Assembly: GCA_036426205.1 (NCBI GenBank)
Contig: CM071570.1
Coordinates: 53,775,087-53,839,086, forward strand
Direction: 5' to 3'
Length of the DNA: 64,000 nucleotides
Source: Ascaphus truei
Lineage: Eukaryota > Chordata > Amphibia > Anura > Ascaphidae
Positions 12,889 through 23,884 of the stretch are shown here, in pieces. The notes beneath the pieces were generated by a model that made no database searches, had not been told where the DNA came from, and saw only the letters and a list, made by a program, of their open reading frames with translations. The translations under genes were made by a program, and so were the position numbers. Each line of letters starts with the position of its first letter. Positions within the stretch are counted from its first letter, which is position 1.

Positions 12889-13299
12889 AAGTCTCAGATG
12901 CGTTCTCCTTTGGGGGTCAGAGACTTGACAACAAACAGTGACGAACAGATAGCCGAAGGCCCCTTACGCAGACACTGGGGAAGACACTCTGAGCTCGTGA
13001 TGGAAGCAGGGAGTGCTAAACTATAGGACAGGAAGAAAGCAAGAGAAAACACGCAAGGAAGATGGCCCGGAGTCGACCGGTCCCCCCCCCCCCCCCCCCC
13101 CCCCTTCCTATCCCCCCCTCCCTCCCCTTGTCAGTCATCTGGTTTGTCTTGTCTGTCTTGTCTTTGGTTTGTATTGTTGCAGTTAAAAGATTACATGTGT
13201 ATGTTTAAAAACATTATTGGGGGAAGTAACACAATGGGCTGTGATACAATGTATGAGTATGTTACCCCAATAAAGAAAAATTTGAAGTTGAAAAAAAAT
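12889..13299 (+). other. LINE 3' UTR with poly-C tract and A-rich tail
   Basis: Non-coding 3' end of the LINE. It contains a C-homopolymer of about 24 bases near 13081-13104 followed by pyrimidine-rich sequence, an AATAAA-type signal at about 13269, and a short A8 tail abutting the 3' target-site duplication. Confidence 0.8.
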
Positions 13300-13354
13300 A
13301 TAACAACAGAGAATGTCAGCATTGAGCTGATGCTCAATAAATAATACATATTGC

Positions 13355-13676
13355 TAAGGCCGCGCTTAAAGTGCCGTCGATGGCGACGGCAACACGACAG
13401 GTGACGTCACCCGTTGCAGTCGCCACAGGCGAAAGTTATATTTCGCTGGGCGGCGGCAGCGCGGGTTTCCTGGAATTTGATTGGTTCAAGGGCTGTCACA
13501 TGAGGCGACAGCCCTTGAAAAATCTAATTTTGCCGGCTACCAGTTTTCACGACGGTGCCGTTCCGTCGCATTGTCGCCGTCGCGCTTACTAGAAGTGCAC
13601 GCGGCGGCGGCGGCGGCAATGCATTTATTTTGGGCGATGTCGCATCGCCATCGCCAGCACTATAAGCGCGGCCTAA
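13355..13676. mobile_element. PIF/Harbinger-type MITE, copy B
   Basis: A 316-bp element (13358-13673) with inverted ends GGCCGCGCTTAAAGTGC and GCACTATAAGCGCGGCC, and a TAA duplication on each side (13355-13357 and 13674-13676). It is the same family as the element at 184-418, longer and better preserved. It sits 44 bp downstream of the LINE's 3' TSD. The ORFs over it are shadows. Confidence 0.82.
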
Positions 13677-14640
13677 GACAACCAAGCCAAAGTGGGCCAC
13701 TACAATATGGAGAAAGCCATAAAAACAGCTGCAGGTACCTAATGCCAGGTTTCGATGTGACCTAAAAAAATCTGGTAAATGCTGTGTTAACTTTAAAGGC
13801 CTTTTGTGGATATATGTTGAGGTGTTTCTCACTTCTTTGCTTATCTTTAACACCAACGGGCATTAAAGTAAACAGCAAGTCATCTTAGCCGTCTTAACAC
13901 CATTTTTGGGAGCTTGGAAGATCTCCCTGAGCATCATTAATTCAATAACGGAGTACTGTGGATCTGGGCCTCAGTTTAAATAATGACAAATCACTTAATT
14001 ACTTTTGCTTTTAATACTCGTTCTTTTCAAATTAAAAAAAATCATCAAAAAACACTGGAATATTTTAAAAAAGTGAACTGATTTTAAGCACAATGTTATC
14101 TTAACACTAACAAATTGTTTTCAGGAGAGCCTGCAGGCTTAAGCAAATGTTGTCACCTACAGTCATTAAACAACCTACACTTTATCAAATACAGTACGTG
14201 GCTCTCTGTCAAACTTTCAGACTTTTCTAAGTGTAATACCACAAATATGTAATTCTACAAAGCGATGATCTTTTGTATTCCAATGTCACTGGTGATTCAT
14301 TTAAAATGAAGCATTTTATTAATTGTGCAGTAAGTCATATTATGCTGTCTATCTCTTTCGAGTGGAGAAGGGAGGGATGGCCAGAGGATGGCCTAGTTTA
14401 GCAGGACTTAGTTCTACATCAGGTATTGGAATTGCCGATTGCTTCCCCTTGCTCCACGCCTTTGGGTACTGTTAGCCTGTTTAGTCATTTTAGCCTGACC
14501 TTACAGGTGTCAAGATGTCATAAGACTGTGCCGGTTCTTTCTCCACCTTGGAGGATTCGTACTTTGTATTTATCTCCTCCCTGTGGGAGGACTTCTGGCA
14601 CTGTAGGCAGTTGATTGCAGTAAAGTGAGTGCATCTATTC
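13677..14640. other. No gene seen
   Basis: AT-rich sequence without a supported coding region or a clear repeat boundary. Confidence 0.5.
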
Positions 14641-14651
14641 TCCTACAGAAG

Positions 14652-14891
14652 ATGTCATTATGGGGATCTGCATTGGCTGCTGCAGAATTAGTTGAAGGGA
14701 GAATAAGGAGTGTGATGTTCAGGGATGAGGAGTTTCAAATACTCATCAATAGGGTGGTTGATAACCACTCCAAGCTTTTAGAGGAGCTGTGCTCGTAAAC
14801 CAGCACAGTTGAGAACAGGATTTGGGACAATATTCTAGCCAGGATAAATGCCATTCACCATACAGTATGGTCAGAGCCATTGATTTACTGA
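14652..14891 (+). pseudogene. Myb/SANT-like DNA-binding domain fossil
   Basis: An open stretch from ATG 14652 reads MSLWGSALAAAELVEGRIRS followed by VMFRDEEFQILINRVV, NHSKLLEELCS, an in-frame TAA at about 14797, then TVENRIWDNILARINAI. The pattern F-(S/R)-x-E-E-x-x-L-(I/V)-x-x-V ... W-x-x-I-x-x-R-(I/V)-N-A is that of the Myb/SANT-like domain found in amphibian MSANTD-type proteins and in the accessory protein of Harbinger transposons. One nonsense codon and early termination mark it as dead. Which of the two sources it came from cannot be told from this fragment. Confidence 0.55.
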
Positions 14892-14919
14892 ATCAGCGCT
14901 AGGCAGACAGTGTCAAGGG

Positions 14920-15400
14920 GAACTCCAGGAGTGGGTAGGACCTCGGTGGACGGAACAGCCGTGAGCCAGCAAGGATTTTTGGGGTCACAGGATGAGGTCG
15001 GAGGCAGGTGGCAGGTACTGTGGTTGGGGTCACAAGCAGAGGTCGGCAATAGGAAGGCAGGAGCAGGACAGGGGAGCAGAAACTGAGACTAGGGAACAGG
15101 GACTGAGACCAGGGAGCAGGGAACAAACAGGGACAAGCAAGATTACCAGCAAGGGCCTTTAATAATGAAATCATGGAATCCAACATGGAACAGGAACAGA
15201 AGCAGAAGCAGAAGCATGGGCATAAGGAGTATAACACAAAACAAAGGCAAGGGAGGAATAGGATACAGGAAACTATAAGGAGAGCGGACAGGAGCAACAA
15301 GGAGACAGACAGACAGAGGAACCCCAGAGCAGACCAAAACAGTAGGTGGACAGAGAAAGGAACTCTGTCAGCTTGCTTTTGAATTCTGTCTGATGTCCGG
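14920..15400. repeat. Purine-rich imperfect repeats, possible LTR remnant
   Basis: Recurring gggaacagggactgagacc-type units and 'aagcagaagcagaag' runs on the plus strand. The antisense hydrophobic-looking ORFs (F/L/C-rich) are products of this composition. Layout resembles an old antisense LTR but no ends or TSD were found. Confidence 0.35.
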
Positions 15401-15589
15401 TATCTATTTCTACTGTCCTAGTCTCATGCAGTTTCGTGGTATCACTTAAAGAGCATTTAAGACCAGCTAGTTTTCAGCTCTTGGAGCTGTCATTCTGCAC
15501 TTCTTTTCCCACTCAATGCAGTTGCCAGTTAAGCTTCTTTGGAGTTGAGTCGCGATTCCATATCTTCCAGCTGACTCAGAGCAAGGCAT

Positions 15590-17000
15590 CAGCCATTTTC
15601 ACCTCATAGCGCAGTGTCAGGACGGCCACTTGACGGACGGACACCTCCTCATTATCTTCCTTTTTGGTGAGCTATATCTTGAGCTCAGCAATCTGCGCCT
15701 GCAGTGCTGTGAGTTGCTGGGATGTGTGTTCAGCTGCCAGCTTTAGCTCTTCCACTTGTAGGCTTTGCTGCAAGTTCCACTCCTCAGCGAGAGAACCCTG
15801 TTTCTTGAGAGCATCCTGCAATTCTCCTCTCAGGGCCTTCATCTCTTCACTGAGCTCACTCTGAGCTTGCATCCATGCCTCCTTCATTAAGTTTTGGAGC
15901 TCGGATAATTCCTTCTCTAGGGTCCCAGCAGCTTGCCTATTCCAGGTTTCTTTCTCCTGGATGTACCGACTGTTGGGGATGGAGCAGTGTCTCTGTTCCT
16001 CTAACTCTTGCTTCAGTTTCTGGACCGCCTCATGCTCCCTCTCATACAGAGTTACCTGGCTTCTAAGCTCCTCCTCCAGCGAGGCTCTGGTTATGTTCAC
16101 TGTGGCCTTCAGCTTCTCCTGCTGCTCTCTGGGGACACACTGGGTACTCAAATGCTCTTGTAGTATTTTTACTTTGTTAGAAGTCTGGATAATTTCTTCC
16201 TGAAGAACTCTCTGCTTCTCCTCAGCATTCACCAGTTTTTCCTTGGCGTCCTGCAGACTCGCATGCTGTTCTTGCAGCTGGCTCTGCATCATGTTTTCTG
16301 CTTGTGTGCGCTGCTCCAGGGAGACACGTTCTTCTTGCAGCACTCTCGCTCTCTCTCTGCATTCTGCAATTCCACCTGTACATCTAACTTTTCCTGGTCC
16401 AATTGTTTTTCTCTTCTATTTCATGGAGTCTTTTATCTCCTTCACTGACTCGGATGTAGAGTTTCTTGCACTATTGCGTTACAGTTTCAAAACCACTATT
16501 TAACACTTCGAAGAACATATATCTATGTTGAAGTGTCAACTTCTCTCCTTAGAGGCTTCCAGCTCTGTACTAAGCCTGTGAACTTCCTTCTGAGAGGTTT
16601 CCAGCGCTGTGCCAACTTGATCAATGAAACTCTGGTCCATGGCAGAATCAGTGTATGCCTTCTCCAGCTGACAAAATCGTCCTGTTACTCTCCAACTGAT
16701 CCTTTTCTTTCTCCTGGAGTACACACTTAGCAATTGCTAAGGACAGACACTTTTGTAGTGCAGCCTTGGCCTCTTGCGCTTTATCTAGTCATCAATAGAG
16801 GCAATCAATCTCTTTCCATGCAGATTGATGTGCCTGAGTTAAGGCAACTTTACCTTGGTTAAGGGCATCCTCTTTCTTTTCCATTATAATTGAACAGCCA
16901 CCCTTCTTTTTCTTTCTCTTTGCCTTGAGAAACTCTGAAGAATCAGTGGTACTGTGTTCACATTTATTGTCAAGACTGCTTTCAAAGTGGGAGCCATAGC
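15590..17000 (-). pseudogene. Intronless coiled-coil protein pseudogene (unidentified)
   Basis: The minus strand encodes a long alpha-helical coiled coil. Reading from about 16930 down: HFESSLDNKCEHSTTDSSEF and a lysine-rich run, then EDALNQGKVALTQAHQSAW with two stops near 16790, LDKAQEAKAALQKCLSLA, then frameshifted blocks (SFIDQVGTALETSQKEVHRL). The longest piece is a 223-codon frame (16343-15672) rich in Q, E, L and K in heptads (LEEELRSQVTLYEREHEAVQ). It ends at an in-frame stop but coding-like sequence continues (LTKKEDNEEVSVRQVAVLTL). Multiple frameshifts and no visible splice sites suggest a decayed processed copy. I could not name the parent; ER or Golgi coiled-coil proteins such as kinectin/p180-like proteins are possible but not shown. 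Confidence 0.5.
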
Positions 17001-17559
17001 TGCAGACATGGGGAAACCAAACTTCCCAAGAAACCGGTAAAGAAGAAATGTGTATTTAAAACAGAAGCATTGGAATGAATAACAGAAATACTAGGCACAA
17101 CAGGGAGACAAAAGATAGGAGAGCTGACCTTTAGATTTGAGACCTCGCATCAATCACAGAAATATCATAAATTGCAGGGAAAACAATAGAAAGAAACTTG
17201 CAGTTACATCTGAAACTTTAGAATCAGGCATTAGAATATCATAAATTGCAAGAAACTAAAGACAGAGGGACTTGCAGTTAAATCTGAAACTTTTAGAATC
17301 AAGCACAGGAATAACACAGATTGAGGGGAATCACAGCATGCAGCAACAAAATAATGGGAGCACTTTTATATTTTGAAAATGGACCCTGAGAACTAGCAGT
17401 GGTATACCCAAGCAAATGAATCAAAAGCAAGTCTGTTTTTAGAAATGCAAGTCTGAAAAGCTGCAGTGACCCACCCAGAAATGCAGAGAGAAAAGCCTTG
17501 TCCAGGGAATGAAAGTCTGAGAGTCTGAAATGGTGATAACAGGTACTGCAGGGAATGCT

Positions 17560-17690
17560 TTCCATTCCCTTCAATAATTTGGTGGCTCTTCTCTGCACTT
17601 TTTTTGTTCCATAATGTATTATTTATGATGTGGTGCCAAAAACTGTACTCATACATACATATTCAAGTTGTGGTCTTACTAATGCTTTAT
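17560..17690 (-). pseudogene. CR1-type LINE fragment (ORF2 3' piece)
   Basis: On the minus strand the peptide [13 protein letters not shown] and its upstream 'TVFGTTS..IIHYGTKK' match the end of a CR1-type ORF2, the same motif ([12 protein letters not shown]) present at 56378 in the larger CR1-type copy. Only about 130 bases survive. Confidence 0.6.
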
Positions 17691-18035
17691 ACAGTGACAC
17701 AATTATGCTTCCTTCCCCCTCCAGCCACATCCTGTTTAATGCAAGATAAAATCTGACATCGTGGATATTGTGACAAAACAATCAAAAACCTATTGGACAG
17801 TGAATAATTATCACTGCCACCTAGATGTCAAAGTAAAGCTACAGGTTGTTGTTGTCGTCATTGTCGTCATTTATTTTTTAAGTAAATACAGGCCTCCACT
17901 TAACTGGACACTGCAATACTTTATAGTCAGTTTGAGAACAACTAAAATTAAATACAATTATTTTGTTACACAACCGTCAGACAGAAAAAGCCAGAGTTAT
18001 AATAATACATGGTTGCAGTAAACGAACAGATGATG

Positions 18036-18300
18036 TAAAAAGGTAGGCGAAGCACAGCAAAAAAGCTTGTACAAAATGCTGGACAAAAACTGGGTAGCAA
18101 TAAAAAAAACATTTTATTCAAAAATCAATAGTTCCAGCAGTCATCTCTGACGCGTTTCATACCACTGCAGTACGAAACGCGCCAGAGATGACTGCTGGAA
18201 CTATTGATTTTTGAATAAAAGTTTTTTTATTGCTACACAGCTTTTGTCCAGCATTTTGTACCAGCTTATTTGCAGTGATTCGCCTACCTTTTCGTTTATC
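18036..18300. repeat. Large palindrome (about 125-bp arms) with split GAAACGCG motif
   Basis: Arms at about 18036-18155 and 18170-18300 are inverted copies (for example ggtaggcgaa / ttcgcctacc, ccagcagtcatctctg / cagagatgactgctgg, and aaaatcaatagttcc / ggaactattgatttt). The centre is ccactgcag. Each arm has a 'GAAACGCG' or its complement, the half-site seen in the hammerhead-like motifs of the PLE terminal repeats, and the arms carry an AATAAA. This is likely an inverted dimer of a PLE terminal repeat. Confidence 0.7.
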
Positions 18301-18309
18301 ATCACCTAT

Positions 18310-19085
18310 TTCTTCATGGCTGGAGCAAGCTTTGACCAGGACCACATATGACTGCATGGCGACATGGAATACATGCTGCTAAAGTTCCCTGGTAGGAACG
18401 CTCATGTGAGTTAATTTACTTGCTTTTCCGTAATATTGCAGCCTTGTGACAGCAGGATACGTTTGGGGCAGTTCAGCGGCGAGGTTTGGATCACCGGCAG
18501 CGCGGTTCACAGCTGTGGATCTCCTGCTGCCGGTTTGTTTCCTTCCCCCCTGTGGCTCCTCTCTTTCCCCTACCTACGAAATGGTTCACACCGTCATTGG
18601 CTGGATATATTAGCACAGTTATTTCATTGTGCAGTGGACTATTATTTTCCTGGGACATTCCAATAAAGTGACTGTTTTCATTATTCATTTGGGCTTCATA
18701 TAAGTCATATTGTCTCAATTAACCACATAATACTAGAGCACCGGCATTGGGAGTTTTTCTTGCCATATTTTGCAATTAAATGAACAGAGGTCATACATTC
18801 AATTTACAGATATTTTAGATATGTTAGTTAAAGACATGATTATGGGCATACGTAACCTTTACAGGGCAGATTACAATTGTGTTAGAAGAGGTAGGATATG
18901 CCCACACTCTGTTGTGTTAGACAGGACCCTGCCTCAAAGAGGTTAAAATCTATAAGGCCGGGTAAGTTGAAACATTGGGTACAGGGTATGGGAGGATTGG
19001 TGAATTTCAGATTCAAATAGAGCTGATATAATATTTCCAAACATCAGCAAATGGCAACAACCTCTGGCTGCCCTTCGGCTGACGC
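18310..19085. other. No gene seen
   Basis: No coding region or defined repeat supported. The short ORFs around 18436-18671 have no recognisable domain. Confidence 0.45.
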
Positions 19086-19099
19086 CTTTGCGGCGATTC

Positions 19100-19790
19100 A
19101 TGTGTTATGTCTCAGAGATTCTTTTGTAGAGTGAAAAAGCAGCCTAGCAGCACACAGTATGTACTGCACCGACACACTTTATTCGAGCAAATACCCAGTA
19201 TGTACCTGGCAGATACCTGGAATGCGCTGCTCCTCACCTCTGACAAGCCCCGTTGCATTTGCCTTCCCAGCCTGGGTTCATGCCTGGCTGACGGGCGGCT
19301 GATCTGTTAAATGATAATGATTAGGATTTAATAGGCTGCAATGCTTCGCATGTCTACCAGATGGCATAAATTCATGAATTGTAATGCAGTATATATATAT
19401 ATATATATATACTGTGCAGTATTGCAGCCAGCGGGAATAAAATGCTTCAATCCCTGCCTGGAAAATAACTCAATGCACTCGGGCAGAAAACAGTCACAAA
19501 CCTCAATACACCCGGGTATACCCGAATTCGTGGGACTAGCCGAGCTCGAATAAAGTGTGTCGCCAGTGTACATCATGTCAGAGAAGCAGGGGGAGTGGCT
19601 GAGAACTCCAGCTGGTATTTGAAGTGTATCTTGTCCTCATGCTGTTAACTCCATCCACGCAAGCTTAGAGGACAGAGGCAGTGAAGGCATATTGGGGGGC
19701 GACTCAGGTGTTATGTCCCAGAGATTGTTTGGTCGAAATAAAAAACAGCAGCATAGCAGCACATGCAATAGTGTACTGTGTAAGAAAAAT
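19100..19790. repeat. Direct repeat pair flanking about 500 bases
   Basis: The block gtgttatgtctcagagattc...agcagcctagcagcacac (about 19102-19160) recurs as gtgttatgtcccagagattg...agcagcatagcagcacatg (about 19709-19770). A (TA)n tract lies between them at 19390-19412. This could be a pair of element ends or a segmental tandem duplication. No TSD found. Confidence 0.5.
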
Positions 19791-20079
19791 CAGACCACCA
19801 AAATCAAGCCCTAAAGTTCTACACACTAGAACATTTACAAACTTTAACCCACAATAGTTTCTGGCTGATCTTACCAACTGCCCTTGGTAAAGAATCAACT
19901 TAATACCTGACCATGATTCTGTGCTTGATTATTTCTAAACAGAGTTCTTAAAGCTCTGTGATACCCATGCTACAGTACACAGAATACGGGGTGGGTTACA
20001 ACTAACTTTATTGTGCTTTACCATTTTAGAGATGCCTTGTGGAAAAGATAAAAAGTAACTGGCACTACCAATTATCTTA

Positions 20080-21095
20080 ATAATTACAGGTGCCTGCGGA
20101 ATACATACACAAGGCAAACAAGACATGCAAAAACACTATTACTCTAACCATCTTCAGCAAAAATACATCAAATCCAGAAAACTTCTGGAAGGGGATCAAC
20201 AATATATTCCAGTCTTCTAGAAATCAACAACCATCTAATATCAAAAAGGATGATACAGTACTACTCTGACAAATCCCATTGACACAGCAAACTTATTCAA
20301 TTAATACTTTGTGGGGTGCGATACTTCCCTACTATATAAGCACAACCCGAACTACAATTATGAAGCTCAACCAGGGAGAATGGATATAGCTTTGCCCCCT
20401 TCCAAAAGTGCTTACAATTTTCAATTTGTCCCAGTATCTGAAGAGGGGATTATACAAGTGCTCCTCAAATTGAAATTAAGCAGCCAATGTGGACCTGATC
20501 TACTGCAATCAAAGTTCTTACGACTCCGTGCCCCAGCCATTGCCATACCACTTACCTCCATAATCAACTCTCTTTTGTCTACAGGCTATATCCCAAAGAC
20601 CTGGAAAACTGCAAGAATTGTTCCAATTTTCAAAAGTTGGGACAAAAACAGTGTCTCCAACTACAGGCCAATCTCACTTCTCCCAATACTATCCAAAGTC
20701 ATGGAAAAATGTGTCCACTTCCAATTAACCGATTCCTATACCAAGACAAATTTGCTTAGCCAAGTCCAATCTGGCTTTTGCTCAAAGCACTCCATGGTAA
20801 CTACCCTCCTAAAAGTTTGCAATGAGATCCAGTGTGGAATGGAACTGGGGCAACTTACTTACTTATAGGTGCATATGCCTAGATTTTGAAAAAGGCTTTT
20901 GATACTGTCAATCTTGTTTTGTTAAACAAGCTTAAATTCTCTGGATTAGGTGAACACGCTTTAAATTGGTTTCACTCCTACCTATTGGGTAGATCCCCAT
21001 TTGTGTCTATATTGGGCTCTAACTTGAACCCTTTGGATGTCACCTGCGATGTCCTGCAAGGCTCTGTTCTGGGGCCCCTACTCTTTCAGTCTTCA
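20080..21095 (+). pseudogene. L2-type LINE reverse transcriptase fragment
   Basis: Part of an L2/CR1-group ORF2. The pre-RT region (PENFWKGINNIFQ) begins near 20110. RT blocks follow: CGPDLLQSKFLRLRAPAIAI, TGYIPKTWKTARIVPIFKS, SNYRPISLLPILSKVMEKC, QSGFCSKHSMVTTLLKVCN, then a stop or frameshift at about 20866-20890, KKAFDTVNLVLLNKLK (the D of motif A is retained) and LQGSVLGPLLF where GVPQGS has decayed to DVLQGS. The catalytic YADD region and the 3' end are missing. It is truncated at both ends. Confidence 0.85.
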
Positions 21096-21121
21096 AGATT
21101 CCGCAGAAGTCCTCTGCCCTA

Positions 21122-21400
21122 TTAGGGTCGTGCTTTCCTAGCACACAGGAACAGGTGTGCTAGCATGCTGGTTGGAGTCTGAAGTCGAAATGCACTCCTA
21201 ATTATCCCTTACTCCAGGCTAATAGACAACCAGAGCTCAGACGGGATTCAGCAAATGTTTTCTACCCTTAATCGGGCCGCACTTTCCCTGCACAGAGGAA
21301 CAGTACTGGCTGGTGTCCAAGATCAAAATGTGCTTACTAATTGGCCCAATGAGTTTCATTGCCTAGCAACTTCATCAGGGGTGTTCTTAGACATTTGGAA
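21122..21400 (-). repeat. Two tandem units plus hammerhead-like motif (PLE terminal-repeat-like)
   Basis: Units at about 21122-21230 and 21268-21345 share tcgtgctttc/gccgcactttc, 'cac...aggaacag', gctggt..gtc..a.atc.aaatg and 'actaattgg'. They abut a hammerhead-like core on the minus strand (21343-21386). This resembles a fragment of a PLE terminal repeat in antisense. No coding sequence. Confidence 0.45.
21343..21386 (-). ncRNA. Hammerhead-ribozyme-like motif (CUGAUGA core)
   Basis: Minus strand: CUGAUGA, an extra A, stem II GUUGC-UAG-GCAAU, then GAAA, ACUCAU, U and GGG. Stem I can form from CCC just before the core and GGG after the predicted cleavage position. The canonical palindromic stem III seen in the PLE copies is degraded (ACUCAU). 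Known hammerheads need CUGANGA, GAAA and three stems. All are recognisable, but the extra A after the core is a departure from the textbook consensus. Confidence 0.5.
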
Positions 21401-21779
21401 AGGTGTTTAATAGAGGGCTGTGGAAAGATGAAATCAGGTGTATGTTGATTGAATAATCACAGGTTGTTAGCAAAAATAACAATTGGTATGTCATGAGAAA
21501 CATAAAAACGCATACAGTATGTACGTATGGATATGTGCGGGCATGCACTAGTAGAAAATATACAAAGAGAAGAACTAAAACAATTGCGAATGGATAGTTG
21601 TGTAAAAGTGCATTTTTTACTAAATAGAATATGAAATGGTGCAAATTCTAGCATATGTGGAGTGAAATGTAGAAACAAATGACATAACGGTCAGATAATT
21701 TATAAATAACATACCTGCAGTCATACATGGCGAGCTATACTGATCTTAATGCTTCTCTACCACTACCAAGATTGTTGCA

Positions 21780-22475
21780 ACCCCCCTCATCCTCTCCCCC
21801 CTCATCCTCTCCCCCCTTCACCCTCTCATGCATGTCCGGTATTACCTCTCATTTTTTACCGGACAAATCGGCAAAATACCGGTCTGTCCGGTTCAAAACC
21901 CTACCCTCTTCCCATGTATTTCTCTCCCCTCCATCTCACTCATCCTCTCTCCCTCTCCCCCCTTCAATCAATTACCCAACTCTCACTCAATCCCCCCGCT
22001 TTGCATGTATTTCTCTCCCCTGCGTCTCACTCTTACATCCTCTTTTCCTCACTCATTCACCCCCTTTCGCTTCTCACTCGCCCCCACCCTCCATCAATTA
22101 CTCCACAGTCATTCACCACCCCCCCCCCCCCCAGATTCCCCCCCCCCCCCCCCCACAAAATACATACCAAAAAAAAACACCGCCACAAATACAAAGAACC
22201 TTCCTACCCACCCTAAATAAATACACCCCCCACACCCCAAATAAATACCCCAAAACAACCCTAACCCCCAAATACATACTGTACAAACTCCCTCACACCC
22301 CAAATACATACCAAAAAAAACCTACCCCCCAAATACATCCAAACCCCCACACTCCAAATACATACCAAACAAAACCATCCCAAAATACATACCAAACTCC
22401 CCCCACCCTCCAAATACATATAACCTCCCAACCCCCAAATACATATAAAAAATACACCCCCAACCCCCCATACAT
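21780..22475. repeat. Pyrimidine-rich and (CCCCAAATACATA)n-type low-complexity repeats
   Basis: C/T-rich runs (21780-22110), C homopolymers (22118-22155) and then about 20-base units of 'caccccaaatacatacc'. The 250-codon and shorter ORFs here are composition artefacts. Confidence 0.85.
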
Positions 22476-22479
22476 ATAA

Positions 22480-23480
22480 AAAAAACAGACTTACCTTGGG
22501 GATGGTCTCAGGCCTCTTGCCGGGCCCGGTGGCTCTGGGGTGCCCGGCAGCAAAGCAGTTGTTGCCGGGCCCCGGCTCTCCCCCAGCTGCAGACCTCCCT
22601 CCTTGTCTGTCCCATGCCAAGCTTCTAACTTCAGCGTGTGCCGGGCCTCCCTCTCATGCCGGTGCGCACTGAAAGCTGAGGCCCAGTATGTTTCCGTCTC
22701 ACTGACGTCAGAGGTGTATTTTGATTACACATACACACTTTATAAGATACCTATTTAGTCTAGTATGTAGACACTTTGTGAGGTACTCCTTTTTCACAGA
22801 ATTCAATGTAACCTGATGATAAATAATTATTTGGGCATTTGCCTCTGTGTGGGAGTAATCTTATGATGATGGAATTGAGAATCTATTATTCAGGAATTTT
22901 TTAATTTCCTCCTTAGCCTCACCCAATTAATTTTTTTGGCCACCTTTTAACAAAATGTTCATTTTAATTGCTTGATCCTTCTACTTTTCTTCAAAGAACA
23001 CTGCAGTCAGGTTTGCTTCTTTCACCTTGATACAGGGGAACAGTAATCTGGTTAAATTCTCAATATATGGACCTAAGCCAGTTGCAAACTCACGTATAAA
23101 TTAAAGTTGCCCTTCCTGCCTAAAGTTGAAAGGAAAGGTCACTTTGAAACACAGTAATTTTTATTAAAGGAGGAAAGTGCAAGCAAGTCACAGAGGCTCT
23201 GAAAGTTGCACTCCATAATAACTTGCCCTGTGTTTGACATTAAGGGAGGGGGTGGAGGAAGTAGGGGAAGAGAGGGGAAGGGCTAAAGAAGAAGGAAGGG
23301 GAACAAGAAAGTGTGGGGGTTACATGGTAAGATGGGTTGGCGGCTGATGAGAGTAAAGTTAATGAAAGAAGGGACAGCAGGAGGAGAAAGAATGAGACAA
23401 AAGGGCTTTAAGAGGGAGAGATATGTATGTAGATGAACGGGTATGTGTATATAAATACTGTATGTGTGAGTATGTGGGAA
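22480..23480. other. No gene seen
   Basis: No supported gene. A copy of the widespread repeat 'tttatatagcaccaatagtg...gctttacaagattacaat' lies at the end (about 23485-23560), the same family as at about 59968-60100 and a relic near 4483. Confidence 0.45.
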
Positions 23481-23884
23481 TAATTGTATTTATATAGCAC
23501 CAATAGTGTATGCAATGCTTTACAAGATTACAATAAAGGGCAAAAAAAAAGTACAAACAATAGGGGTAAGAGCAGGAAGAAACCTCCCCTGTGGAGGCTG
23601 CCATTTTTAAATATTGGCAGGAGCTTTTGCAGATGTAACAAACAGCATTAAGCAGCTGACTGTGACAGTAAATGGGCTAATATGGACAGTGCAGCAGGGG
23701 ATGGAGAGCCTGCGAGCTCCCTCTATGCTCACGACACCAGCAGCATCAAGTGAGTCCCTGCCCACATCAGGTGGCTCCATGGTGTTGGTTACTCAGCTTC
23801 CTCATCCTCTATGGCAGTGGTTTTCAACCTTTTTTGGGGTTAATGAACCCCAGAAATAGGTTCTGAAATTATTGGGAACCCCAA

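Larger units (their letters stand above)
6757..13299 (+). mobile_element. Full-length L1-clade LINE retrotransposon (inactive)
   Basis: A 6.54-kb LINE on the plus strand, bounded by a perfect 12-bp target-site duplication ATAACAACAGAG at 6745-6756 and 13300-13311. The 5' copy is preceded by an A-run, as expected for L1 endonuclease cleavage, and the 3' end is A-rich after two AATAAA-like signals (about 13269-13298). It has a short 5' UTR, ORF1, a long spacer, ORF2 (endonuclease, RT, C-terminal zinc-knuckle region) and a 3' UTR with a C-homopolymer at about 13081-13104. The first bases are CpG-rich (gggcgcatgcgcgac), typical of an intact LINE 5' end. At least five frameshifts and two nonsense codons make it non-functional. 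Placement in the L1/Tx1 group follows from the ORF1 RRM motif, AP-type endonuclease and YADD RT. Confidence 0.93.

Noticed and set aside
13524..13856. ORFs over the Harbinger MITE
   Set aside because: They cross the element's inverted end and TSD, so they cannot be an ancestral gene.
21727..22479. 250-codon proline/threonine-rich ORF
   Set aside because: Pure low-complexity pyrimidine and ccccaaatacata repeats with C homopolymers.
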